A model generated the notes under the pieces. The model saw nothing but the letters and a program-made list of their open reading frames with translations, did no database searches and was not told where the DNA came from. Below are positions 13,990 to 20,863 of a stretch of 26,245 nt of DNA, piece after piece; position 1 is the stretch's first letter, and every line of letters begins with the position of its first letter. The stretch covers positions 1 to 26,245 of the forward strand of contig JBJKPR010000007.1 of NCBI GenBank assembly GCA_046706185.1, read 5' to 3'. Position numbers and translations under genes: made by a program. This DNA comes from JAJZXY01 sp046706185 (lineage in GTDB: Archaea; Thermoplasmatota; Thermoplasmata; Sysuiplasmatales; Sysuiplasmataceae).

Positions 13990-16900
13990 ATGATAAAGAA
14001 AGCAGACGGTAACTATGACCCTGTGGTCGTAGAGAAGAATGTATCAGAGTACTGGACCAAGAATGAAGTTTACATCAGGCTGAAAAGCCTCAGGGCGGAC
14101 GGTGAGCGTGTCTTTTTCCTTGACGGCCCACCGTACACTTCCGGAGACATACACGTCGGGACAGCGCTGAACAAGCTGATCAAGGATTTCAGGATAAGAT
14201 ACTGGAGAATGAATGCCTATAATGTGAGGGATCAGCCAGGCTGGGATATGCACGGCCTTCCCATCGAGGTGCAGGTTGAAAAGTCGTTCAACCTCAAGTC
14301 GAAGAAGGATATAGTTGAGAAGGTAGGCATAGGCAAGTTTGTAGAGGAATGCAAGAAATTCTCACTCACATACCTCAACAACATGACGGCTCAGTTCACC
14401 AGGCTAGGCGTCTGGATGGACTGGGGCGCGCCGTACATGACTATAAAACCGGAGTTCACGGAGGCAGCCTGGATGGCGATCAGGACTGCCAATGAAAAGG
14501 GGCTGCTCTTCGAAGGCGAAAGGAGTACTCAGTGGTGCTACAGGTGCGGCACCGCTCTGGCGGAGGCAGAAATAGAGTATGTGGACAAGAAGGATCCGAG
14601 CATCTATGTCAAGCTGCGTGTAAAAGACAGTGATGAATATCTGCTGATTTGGACGACAACCCCGTGGACAGTTCCTGCCAACATGGCTGTAGCCGTTCAT
14701 CCGGACAGGCAGTATGCCCTGGTCGAGTTCAGGAAGGAGGGAAGCCAGCCACAGAGACTGATAGTGCTGGAGGAAAAGGCTGAGGAGCTCGGCTCGCTCA
14801 CTGGACAGGAGGAGTATGAGGTGCTCAGGTCGATGAAGGGAAGCGAACTCGTCGGGACTCAATACGAATATCCGCTGGAGGGGTTCGCGTCAAAAGGGCA
14901 GGCAAGCGAGTGGTCCTGGAAGGTTCTGCCCTCTGACACTGTTGAAACAGACTATACGGGACTTGTTCACACGGCTCCCGGCCACGGTCCGGAAGACTTC
15001 GCCCTTGGGACGAAGTACGGTATTTCGATATATTCACCGATAGCCGACGACGGCACTTTTGCAGATGGTTCAGGCGAAGAGATAGAGGGAAAGAAGGTCA
15101 CACAGGCCAACGAAATCATAATGGCCGAGCTCGAGAAGAGGGGACTGCTCTACTACAGGGGTGAGATAGAGCACAGGTACGGGGCATGCTGGAGATGCAA
15201 GACGCCGCTGATTTACCGATCCACCAACCAGTGGTACATAAGGGCCACAGAGCTCAAGGACAGGATGGTTGAGGTCATAAACGGGATCAACTGGATCCCG
15301 GACTGGGCTGGCTCGGCAAGGCAGGCGGAATGGGCCAAGAACCTCAAGGACTGGTGCATTTCGAGACAGCGTTTCTGGGGAACACCAATGCCAATATGGC
15401 GATGCTCCTCCTGCTCAGCCACAAAGATAGTTGGTTCCATATACGAACTCTCTGGCGGAAAGGGGTACGTGGACGGTATGGACCTGCACAGGCCTGAGAT
15501 AGACAAAATTACTTTCAAATGCGAGCACTGCAACGGCGAAATGAGGCGAATACCTGATGTGCTTGATGTGTGGGTCGATTCGGGCATCTGCTCCTGGGCA
15601 TCTCTCCAATACGCATCTAGGAAGGACGAGTTTGAGAAATGGTGGCCGGCCAAGTGGATAGTGGAAGCAGGCGATCAGACAAGGGGGTGGTTCAACTCTC
15701 AGCTCACCACTTCCATAATGATGTTCAACAGGTCACCGTTCGAGTCTGCAATGCTACATGGCTGGGTAAACGACGCGAAAGGAAGGCCAATGCACAAGAG
15801 CCTCGGAAACGTGGTCGACCCTATGGAAGTGATTTCAAAGGAGGGGGCAGATTCACTCCGCTTCTACCTGATGAGTTCGCGCGCTCCGTGGGAAGACCTG
15901 TCGTTCCAGCCGGACGGGCCGAGAAATGCTCACAGGATGCTTAACATACTCTGGAACGTCTACAACTTTGCGTCCACCTACATGGAGCTGGACTCATTCG
16001 TCCCGAAGAAGGTCCAGTGGAGGACCTTCTCAAGGGAGATCAAGCTGGAGGACAAGTGGCTGCTCTCTGCACTCCAGGGGACCATCGCGCAGTGTACCTC
16101 GTTCACGGACAAGCTCGAACTGCACAGATACTGCAGGTCGCTGGAGAAGTTCATCGTTGAGGACCTGTCAAGGTGGTATGTCAAGCTAGTCAGGGGAAGG
16201 ACGTGGACGGAGGGGCCCGATCCCGAAAAGGAGGTCACGTATGTCGTACTGCACCATGTCCTCACAGAACTGACGAAGCTGATGGCGCCGGTCGTCCCTT
16301 TCATCGCCGATGAAATATACAGAGCAATGAACCCGGAAAGCATCTCGGTGCACCTCACATCATGGCCAGGGATAAACGAGTCACTCGTGGACCAGAAACT
16401 CGAGACAGACATGTCGCTTGCCAGGGAGATAACAGAGATAATACTCAAGTCGAGGCAAGAGACAGGCATGAAGCTCAGGTGGCCGCTGCAGCGCATAGTC
16501 ATCAAGCCGAAGGATGACAGCGCCAGGCGCTCAATAGGGAGGATGCTGGACATAATAGAGAAGCAGAGCAACTCCAAGAGCAGCAAGCTTCTCCCCGTGG
16601 GACAGGAGTGGGAAGAGCTTGTCCTGACAGTTATTCCTAACCCGAATGCGATCGGGAAGGTCTACAGGCAATGGTCAGGCAAGATAGCCCTGCTTCTGAA
16701 GGCAAGGCCTGCATCCGAGATCATCGAGGGGGTAAAGCAGGGCTCTTACACGCTGGGTGTGGAGGGACAGATCATAAAGATAGAGGAGAACATGGTCTCG
16801 TTCAGCTACTCTCTGCCGGAGAACATCGCGCAGGTTGACTTCAGCGGCGGAACCATCTACATCGACTTCAACATGAACAGGGAGCTGGAGCTTGAATCAC

Positions 16901-17670
16901 TTGCGCGAGAGGTCATGAGGCGTGTACAGAAGATGAGGAAGGACCTTGGCCTGAAGGTCGACGAACTTGTGACAGCCAGCATAACTGCAAGCGGCACCCT
17001 GCTTGAGTCAGTTCTTGAATGGAAGCCGACTATCCAGAGCGAGTGCAGGGTGTCTGAGCTCGTCATATCGGACGATGCAAGGGGAGACATAAGCGAATCC
17101 TGGAAGATAGACCAGAACAGGCTTGTAATAGCGCTGACAAGGCAGGGAGGCAGGACTGACGAACGGTCACCTGAACCGCCCGCAGGGGAGGAAAATCAGG
17201 CTGAAAAAGAGGATTCCATAGAGATGGACCCCGGAGGCACCTATGCCGTATTCGAGGAGAAGCCGGAGAAGGCTCTCACACTCTTCTCTTCCGCTCTTCA
17301 GAGCGGTGTCGCAGGCCTTTGTCTCGCAAGGGAGTTTCCGGAGAAGCTTAACAAGAGATACGGTCTGGATGGCGCCCAGGTCATGTGGCTGTCCTCCGTG
17401 AACGACCATAACGCGATAAAACCCAACGATCTGGAGAGGATTTCGCTCCAGATAAGCGACTTCTTCAAGGCCAAGTCAGGCATTGTCCTGATAGACGGCA
17501 TGGAGTACCTTGTTTCCAACAACGGTTTCCAGACAGTGGTCAAGCTAGTGCAGCACCTGAGGGACCTGGCGGCCAAGAGCGGCTCTATCCTGCTGCTTTC
17601 ACTGAACCCGGAGACACTGTCCACGAACGAGCTCGGCCTGATCAGAAAAGAGGTGGACAACGTCTTCTGA
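13990..17670 (+). CDS. ileS: Isoleucyl-tRNA synthetase with a C-terminal DUF835 domain
   Basis: The enzyme charges tRNA-Ile and hydrolyses mischarged valine. The 1226-residue product has HIGH-type HVGT at 55-58 and DQPGWDMHGLPIE. The CP1 editing domain begins with TTTPWTVPANMA near 222 and contains DYTGLVHTAPGHGPEDF. Zinc ligands occur as CYRCG, CWRC, CSSC and CEHC. The KMSKS loop is PMHKSLGN (600-607), so the usual first Lys and Ser are Pro and His. The anticodon-binding region runs to about 1050. A hydrophilic linker (about 1055-1078) then leads into a DUF835 domain (about 1080-1225) with EKPEKAL, GLCLAREFPEKL, MWLSSV, VLIDGMEYLVSNNGF and LLSLNPETLS. Archaeal IleRS usually ends near 1020-1060. 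The frame is unbroken, so the fusion looks real. Start at 13990 gives MIKKADGNYDP. Its convergent neighbour ends 20 bases on. Confidence 0.95.
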   Translation: MIKKADGNYDPVVVEKNVSEYWTKNEVYIRLKSLRADGERVFFLDGPPYTSGDIHVGTALNKLIKDFRIRYWRMNAYNVRDQPGWDMHGLPIEVQVEKSFNLKSKKDIVEKVGIGKFVEECKKFSLTYLNNMTAQFTRLGVWMDWGAPYMTIKPEFTEAAWMAIRTANEKGLLFEGERSTQWCYRCGTALAEAEIEYVDKKDPSIYVKLRVKDSDEYLLIWTTTPWTVPANMAVAVHPDRQYALVEFRKEGSQPQRLIVLEEKAEELGSLTGQEEYEVLRSMKGSELVGTQYEYPLEGFASKGQASEWSWKVLPSDTVETDYTGLVHTAPGHGPEDFALGTKYGISIYSPIADDGTFADGSGEEIEGKKVTQANEIIMAELEKRGLLYYRGEIEHRYGACWRCKTPLIYRSTNQWYIRATELKDRMVEVINGINWIPDWAGSARQAEWAKNLKDWCISRQRFWGTPMPIWRCSSCSATKIVGSIYELSGGKGYVDGMDLHRPEIDKITFKCEHCNGEMRRIPDVLDVWVDSGICSWASLQYASRKDEFEKWWPAKWIVEAGDQTRGWFNSQLTTSIMMFNRSPFESAMLHGWVNDAKGRPMHKSLGNVVDPMEVISKEGADSLRFYLMSSRAPWEDLSFQPDGPRNAHRMLNILWNVYNFASTYMELDSFVPKKVQWRTFSREIKLEDKWLLSALQGTIAQCTSFTDKLELHRYCRSLEKFIVEDLSRWYVKLVRGRTWTEGPDPEKEVTYVVLHHVLTELTKLMAPVVPFIADEIYRAMNPESISVHLTSWPGINESLVDQKLETDMSLAREITEIILKSRQETGMKLRWPLQRIVIKPKDDSARRSIGRMLDIIEKQSNSKSSKLLPVGQEWEELVLTVIPNPNAIGKVYRQWSGKIALLLKARPASEIIEGVKQGSYTLGVEGQIIKIEENMVSFSYSLPENIAQVDFSGGTIYIDFNMNRELELESLAREVMRRVQKMRKDLGLKVDELVTASITASGTLLESVLEWKPTIQSECRVSELVISDDARGDISESWKIDQNRLVIALTRQGGRTDERSPEPPAGEENQAEKEDSIEMDPGGTYAVFEEKPEKALTLFSSALQSGVAGLCLAREFPEKLNKRYGLDGAQVMWLSSVNDHNAIKPNDLERISLQISDFFKAKSGIVLIDGMEYLVSNNGFQTVVKLVQHLRDLAAKSGSILLLSLNPETLSTNELGLIRKEVDNVF

Positions 17671-17690
17671 CAACCGGCCAGAAAGGTGAC

Positions 17691-18461
17691 TCAGGCCAGG
17701 CCGAGGGCTGAAATCATCCTGCTCAGCCCCGGAACAGTGTCAAAGGAAGGGAGCTCATCAAGCGTAATCCACCTGAAGTCTGTGTGCTCCCAGTCGATCT
17801 TTATATCGCTTCCCTCTGAGCCAAGGGAGAAGAGAAATGGATGAGACACCCAGACGATCCCCTCTTTTCTTGTGACTATCGGCTCTCCCCTTCTGACAAG
17901 CGTCGGCTGCTCGACCGAGAGCTCCTCCCTTATCTCCTTGAAGGCCGTATCTATTGGCGTCTCGCCCTCCTCTATGTAACCGCTCACTGCGGCCCACTTT
18001 CCCTGCCAGGAGCCCACATCCTGGCTCCTCTTCAGAATGAGCGTCTTGCCGCCGGACTGGACAAGGCAGGACACAACCTCCCTTGCGCAGACATTGTCTA
18101 TCTCGACTGTCCCTTCAGCGCCGTTCAGGACAACAGAATCGCCTGACCTGAAGTAGTCTGGCGAAATGCCTGAAACGCCGGGGGTATTCCACTCGGAGAG
18201 AAGCAGGGCAAGTGCCTGAGAGCCCCGCTCGAAAATAAACGCACAATCCGAAAGGTTGGACATGCTGCCCAGGAGGGAGGACAACGCCTCGGGTGATGTG
18301 CTGCCGTTGAAGACAAAAACACTGTTAGAAAGATGATCGCTGCTGCCTGAGACTACCTTCATGCCCCTGTCTCCGGAATATGCAGGAGCGTCCATGCGCG
18401 TCAGGCTGACATATCCCCTGACCAGGCCCCCGCAGAGGGGCTCTCCCTTGAGCCTCAGCAT
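17691..18461 (-). CDS. Nudix hydrolase with an N-terminal PEP-mobile-type swivelling domain
   Basis: The 256-residue protein joins two parts. Residues 1-120 resemble the phosphohistidine swivelling domain of PEP synthase and pyruvate phosphate dikinase: GEPLCGGLVRGYV at the start, FVFNGSTSPEAL, then LSEWNTPGVSGI and GDSVVLNGAEGTVEI. At the site where the family has GGxxSHxA, this protein reads ERGSQALA, so the catalytic His is replaced by Ala83 and it cannot carry phosphate. Residues 125-256 form a Nudix fold with GSWQGKWAAVSGYIEEGE; the Nudix box (161-181) fits GX5EX7REUXEE except Lys for the first Arg, and its metal-binding glutamates are present. Nudix enzymes cleave nucleoside diphosphates linked to another group; the substrate here is unknown. 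It may be co-transcribed with the tRNA gene upstream. Confidence 0.82.
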   Translation of the reverse strand: MLRLKGEPLCGGLVRGYVSLTRMDAPAYSGDRGMKVVSGSSDHLSNSVFVFNGSTSPEALSSLLGSMSNLSDCAFIFERGSQALALLLSEWNTPGVSGISPDYFRSGDSVVLNGAEGTVEIDNVCAREVVSCLVQSGGKTLILKRSQDVGSWQGKWAAVSGYIEEGETPIDTAFKEIREELSVEQPTLVRRGEPIVTRKEGIVWVSHPFLFSLGSEGSDIKIDWEHTDFRWITLDELPSFDTVPGLSRMISALGLA

Positions 18462-18559
18462 CCTGAAGGATGATGCAGCGACGATTACAATAGCTTTACG
18501 CCGGGCAGGGCGTTGCGCGAAACAGCACCTCTTCGCTTAACGGGCCTGTCGGGAATTTC

Positions 18560-18576
18560 AAAGCTCGTTTTTTTGA
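18560..18576 (-). other. Predicted T-loop intron (position 59/60) of tRNA-Arg(CCG)
   Basis: The 17-base insert interrupts the T-loop. TTCA (54-57) pairs with TGAA of the insert, leaving three-base bulges AAA and ATT next to the T-stem TCGGG/CCCGA. Cuts after the second base of each bulge (AA|A and AT|T) join exons as TTCAAAT. The exact ends can slide in the run of seven A bases without changing the product. Confidence 0.75.
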
Positions 18577-18589
18577 ACCCGAGTCAGGG

Positions 18590-18604
18590 GCTTTCCCCTG
18601 AAGC
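18590..18604 (-). other. Predicted anticodon-loop intron (position 37/38) of tRNA-Arg(CCG)
   Basis: The 15-base intron TTGGCTTCAGGGGAA follows G37. CTCC (32-35) pairs with GGGG of the intron, counting one G-T wobble. This leaves bulges GGT and AAA of three bases, and the outer helix is the anticodon stem GGGGC/GCCCC. Cuts GG|T and AA|A give the loop CTCCGGA. This is the usual archaeal tRNA intron position. Confidence 0.85.
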
Positions 18605-18670
18605 CAACCGGAGGCCCCTGTGATATCCAAACTACACTACAGGCCCGCAGGCAACATCATTGGTGCCTGA

Positions 18671-18683
18671 TTTATAAAAATAT
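18671..18683 (-). promoter_or_regulatory. TATA box of the tRNA-Arg gene
   Basis: On the minus strand the sequence reads CATATTTTTATAAA, centred about 30 bases before tRNA position 1. This spacing puts transcription start at or a few bases before the mature 5' end. It lies just past the rps27ae stop. Confidence 0.55.
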
Positions 18684-18695
18684 GTAAAGGATGAC

Positions 18696-18851
18696 TCAGC
18701 CTTTCTTCTCGAGTTCAGCATAGCCGCACTTGCCGCACGAAAGCCTGTCCTTGTGCTTCCCGAGAAAGACGCCTGGGCCGCACTTCGGACATGTGCGCCT
18801 CGTCCTGTTCAGCTTTCCTTCCTTGATCTCGTAAAATGCACTCTTTGCCAT
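18696..18851 (-). CDS. rps27ae: Ribosomal protein S27ae (eS31)
   Basis: This 51-residue small-subunit protein starts MAKSAFYEIKEGKLNRTRRT and carries one zinc ribbon with Cys21 and Cys24 (CPKC) and Cys39 and Cys42 (CGKC). In eukaryotes the same domain is the part fused to ubiquitin; archaea have it alone, as here. The length is normal for archaea. It begins 5 bases after the rps24e stop on the same strand, and the two genes are adjacent in many archaea, so they should be one operon. The tRNA-Arg promoter lies at its 3' end. Confidence 0.95.
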   Translation of the reverse strand: MAKSAFYEIKEGKLNRTRRTCPKCGPGVFLGKHKDRLSCGKCGYAELEKKG

Positions 18852-18856
18852 CTGTA

Positions 18857-19189
18857 TCACTTCGGAGCAGTCCTCTTAGGAGCAGCCTTCTTGACGTCCG
18901 CCCCCTTTTCGACAAGTTTGTTACGCACGAGTATGTGCTTGTTTTCGGACCGTATGGCAGTCTCCTTGTCCGGATATGCCTTGGCGAAAACAAACGTCTC
19001 GTGGCTGCCAAATGAGCTTTTCATATTGTCTATGACGACGCCGTCCTTCCCCACTCCAAGCGACTTGGCAATGGCATCCCTTACCTCATCCCTCTTGGGC
19101 GTCGGCGAGTTGGAATGCTTCACTTTCAGCTCGACCTCTGTCCTGTTCAAAAGCCTGTTGTCTTTCCTTGAAGTAACTTCTATGTCCAT
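18857..19189 (-). CDS. rps24e: Ribosomal protein S24e (eS24)
   Basis: The 110-residue protein begins MDIEVTSRKDNRLLNRTEVE and contains HSNSPTPKRDEVRDAIAKSL and then IDNMKSSFGSHETFVFAKAY, all typical of archaeal S24e. The tail is Lys/Ala/Pro-rich. The frame is open up to 19234, but that ATG sits in the promoter: CATTTAAAA at 19232-19240 on the plus strand is the TATA box on the minus strand. The internal ATG at 19189 is preceded by GTGAG at about 5 bases and matches the family's N-terminus. It is the first gene of the S24e-S27ae operon and lies just after the Rpo7-Spt4-DUF359 cluster. Confidence 0.95.
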   Translation of the reverse strand: MDIEVTSRKDNRLLNRTEVELKVKHSNSPTPKRDEVRDAIAKSLGVGKDGVVIDNMKSSFGSHETFVFAKAYPDKETAIRSENKHILVRNKLVEKGADVKKAAPKRTAPK

Positions 19190-19231
19190 TTGACTCACTT
19201 GAATGCGCTCTTTGAAGCTAGAATGAACTAG

Positions 19232-19241
19232 CATTTAAAAT
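19232..19241 (-). promoter_or_regulatory. TATA box of the rps24e-rps27ae operon
   Basis: The minus strand reads TTTTAAATGC about 43-52 bases before the rps24e ATG. This leaves a leader of roughly 20 bases that contains the GTGAG ribosome binding site. Confidence 0.45.
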
Positions 19242-19251
19242 CTCCCCCTTC

Positions 19252-19818
19252 TTACTGGCCGGTCCTGCTGCCAACAGGTTTCATCCTCTTCAGTATGGAA
19301 AGGGCCGTTTCTATTGATTTCTGGGCAGAGACTATGCCGGTCATTCCCTTTCCAGGCAGACCGTAGACAACGATGGCTCCCTTCATGAGGTAAATCGAAG
19401 CAAGTCCCGCGAGATCTTCCTCACCGACGACCTGAATCTTCGACGTCCCTGGAAATCTCCAGGCCATGACAAGCGCGTCCCAGAGCTCCTTTGTCAGTAC
19501 CGCGGGGGGACTCCTGACCTTCAGCTGCGCGCCCGGAACAGACATGAACTCCTCGACCCACTCTGCCGGAATATCTCCACGCATGGTCTTCATGTCGAAT
19601 ACTACTATCTTCGGTACGATGCCTGATGAAATGAAGGTGTGACATACCATGTCACCAACAGCAACTATTGGATAACGCCTGGCAAGGTCAGGAAGCTCGG
19701 ACTGCTCTATGAGGGCCGAATACTGCATTGAGAGCTCATCCCTCAGCTCTGCAGGAAGATACAGATCCTCAGTGAGTGTGAACTTACCTGACCCTGAGGG
19801 CGTACTTTCCGTTGACAT
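19252..19818 (-). CDS. DUF359 family, GTP-dependent dephospho-CoA kinase
   Basis: This family, characterised in Thermococcus, phosphorylates dephospho-CoA with GTP as the last step of archaeal CoA synthesis. The 188-residue protein shows TEDLYLPAELRDEL at the start, then RYPIVAVGDMVCHTF (about 49-63), VPKIVVFDMKTMRGD, VVGEEDLAGL (about 131-140) and IVVYGLPGKGMTG, which follow the family order. The ATG at 19818 overlaps the end of spt4 by 35 bases. No later start codon precedes the conserved TEDLYLP segment, so the overlap is probably real. It is the last gene of the rpo7-spt4-DUF359 run, an arrangement common in archaea. Confidence 0.85.
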   Translation of the reverse strand: MSTESTPSGSGKFTLTEDLYLPAELRDELSMQYSALIEQSELPDLARRYPIVAVGDMVCHTFISSGIVPKIVVFDMKTMRGDIPAEWVEEFMSVPGAQLKVRSPPAVLTKELWDALVMAWRFPGTSKIQVVGEEDLAGLASIYLMKGAIVVYGLPGKGMTGIVSAQKSIETALSILKRMKPVGSRTGQ

Positions 19819-19975
19819 CTATACCCATCTGTTTCGCAATGGCCGACTTTGTGTGGTCCACGATTATCAGGTATCCCTGAAATTCCCTTGATGTCTGGCT
19901 CCCGCATAGCGGGCACTGATCTGATTCTGAAATGTAACTGCAGTTCTTGCATGCTTTTATCTGTTTGACGACCAC
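19784..19975 (-). CDS. spt4: Transcription elongation factor Spt4 (RpoE'')
   Basis: Spt4 pairs with Spt5 to keep RNA polymerase processive. The 63-residue protein has one zinc site, Cys9, Cys12, Cys21 and Cys24 (CKNC, CPLC), followed by GYLIIVDHTKSAIAKQMGI, the usual Spt4 core. The start is GTG at 19975: GGTGAT lies immediately upstream and the distance to the rpo7 stop is 10 bases. The reading frame of the next gene begins inside its last 35 bases, so translation of the two is probably coupled. Confidence 0.93.
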   Translation of the reverse strand: MVVKQIKACKNCSYISESDQCPLCGSQTSREFQGYLIIVDHTKSAIAKQMGIDVNGKYALRVR

Positions 19976-19985
19976 CGGATCACCT

Positions 19986-20567
19986 TCAGGCTACAACCTC
20001 GCCCTTCTCCTTCTTCGACTTCTTGCTCCTGTCCTCTTCGATCCATTCGAACTTGCCGAGGCCGGGCTGCCTTGTGGTTAGACCAATCCTGCTGTCCTTC
20101 GGGCTTTTCTCGTTAAGGCTCACAGAGATGATCCTGGCCCTAATGCCGTCCCCGACCTTAAGATCCCTCTTTGTCTCCTTCCCTATGATCCTCTTGCCGC
20201 CCTCATCAACATCCAGCTTGTCGTCCATTATCTGGCTTATGTGAAGAAGGCCGTCAAACGGCCCGAACCTGATGAACGCACCAAATTCGATAACGTCAAC
20301 AACGTGCCCGTCCACCACTTCCTGGACAACCGGGCCGTACAACAGTGCATTGTAGCCTATGGACTGGAAAACGCCGCCATCGCCATGCACTACCCTGCCG
20401 TTACCGTCAAGTTCGATATCATAGATCATTACAACCATGTTCCCTTCGCTGTCGAGCCTCCCCTCGATTGAGCTTCTCGCCAGCTGCGAAACCACTTCGC
20501 CATACCCTTCACCAAGCCTGTCGGGTGGAACCCTTACAACGCTTTTCCTTGACACGGTGTGATACAT
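19986..20567 (-). CDS. rpo7: RNA polymerase subunit Rpo7 (RpoE')
   Basis: Rpo7 forms the polymerase stalk with Rpo4 and guides nascent RNA. The 193-residue protein has the N-terminal RNP-like domain (1-80; begins MYHTVSRKSVVRVPP, with EGRLDSEGN) and an S1 RNA-binding domain (about 82-170) with GPVVQEVVDGHVVDV, FGAFIRFGPFDGLLHISQI and IGLTTRQPGLGK. The tail is lysine-rich. AGGAGAG lies about 8 bases before the ATG. A TATA-like TTTAAATAC at 20650-20658 (minus reading) would give a leader of about 60 bases. It heads the rpo7-spt4-DUF359 cluster and is divergent from hppA. Confidence 0.95.
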   Translation of the reverse strand: MYHTVSRKSVVRVPPDRLGEGYGEVVSQLARSSIEGRLDSEGNMVVMIYDIELDGNGRVVHGDGGVFQSIGYNALLYGPVVQEVVDGHVVDVIEFGAFIRFGPFDGLLHISQIMDDKLDVDEGGKRIIGKETKRDLKVGDGIRARIISVSLNEKSPKDSRIGLTTRQPGLGKFEWIEEDRSKKSKKEKGEVVA

Positions 20568-20648
20568 TAATCAAACTCTCCTGTTGAGAAAGTTAACAGA
20601 GCTGCCATGCGGCAACAGTCTTTGCCCATCATTGGAAGAATCGAACTT

Positions 20649-20658
20649 GTATTTAAAT
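20649..20658. promoter_or_regulatory. Symmetric TATA-like box between rpo7 and hppA
   Basis: GTATTTAAAT reads as a TATA box on both strands. On the minus strand it suits rpo7. On the plus strand it would start a transcript near 20680, exactly where the GC-rich CATG array begins. Confidence 0.45.
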
Positions 20659-20680
20659 GTACAAACACAAGCTCAGTGCC

Positions 20681-20807
20681 CATGCGGGCTGGCGGGACGC
20701 ACATGTCCTGCCTGCCCAGGCGCATGCCGCTCCGATCATACTTGTCCTGTGAAAGCGCCTCGCGCATGCGGGCCAACGCAAGTTACACAGGGCAAACCAG
20801 GTGCATG
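20681..20807. repeat. Array of palindromic CATG sites with 21-base spacing
   Basis: CATG occurs at 20681, 20702, 20723, 20765 and 20804, with spacings of 21, 21, 42 and 39. Most copies sit in a longer palindrome: ACATGT, CGCATGCCG, CGCATGCG, TGCATGCA. The stretch also contains a strong 8-bp hairpin, GGCGGGAC (20691-20698) with GTCCTGCC (20705-20712). Either a protein that binds one face of the DNA or a structured RNA leader could explain it. Confidence 0.4.
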
Positions 20808-20821
20808 CAGCCCAAAGAAAA

Positions 20822-20830
20822 CATTATATC
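20822..20830 (+). promoter_or_regulatory. TATA-like box of hppA
   Basis: CATTATATC lies 34-42 bases before the hppA ATG at 20864. AGGAG lies 7 bases before that ATG. Confidence 0.4.
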
Positions 20831-20863
20831 GGAGCAGTTTTTCCTCGAAATAGGAGCTTTCTC

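Larger units (their letters stand above)
18541..18646 (-). tRNA. tRNA-Arg(CCG) with two predicted introns
   Basis: Read on the minus strand from 18646, the acceptor stem GGGCCTG pairs perfectly with CAGGCCC (ending 18542), with G73 as discriminator and CCA not encoded. The D-arm has T8, A14, G15, G18, G19 and A20; A20 is an arginine identity base. The anticodon stem GGGGC/GCCCC closes only if a 15-base intron after position 37 is removed, leaving loop CTCCGGA with anticodon CCG. The T-arm closes only if a second 17-base intron after position 59 is removed, leaving TCGGG-TTCAAAT-CCCGA with five perfect pairs. G15 can pair with C48. The mature tRNA would be 74 bases. Both junctions fold into a strict bulge-helix-bulge. 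A TATA box lies about 30 bases upstream. It would read CGG codons. Confidence 0.9.

Noticed and set aside
20567..20776. 69-codon minus-strand ORF upstream of rpo7
   Set aside because: It runs across the TATA-like box assigned to rpo7 and has no family pattern; the region is better explained as promoter DNA.
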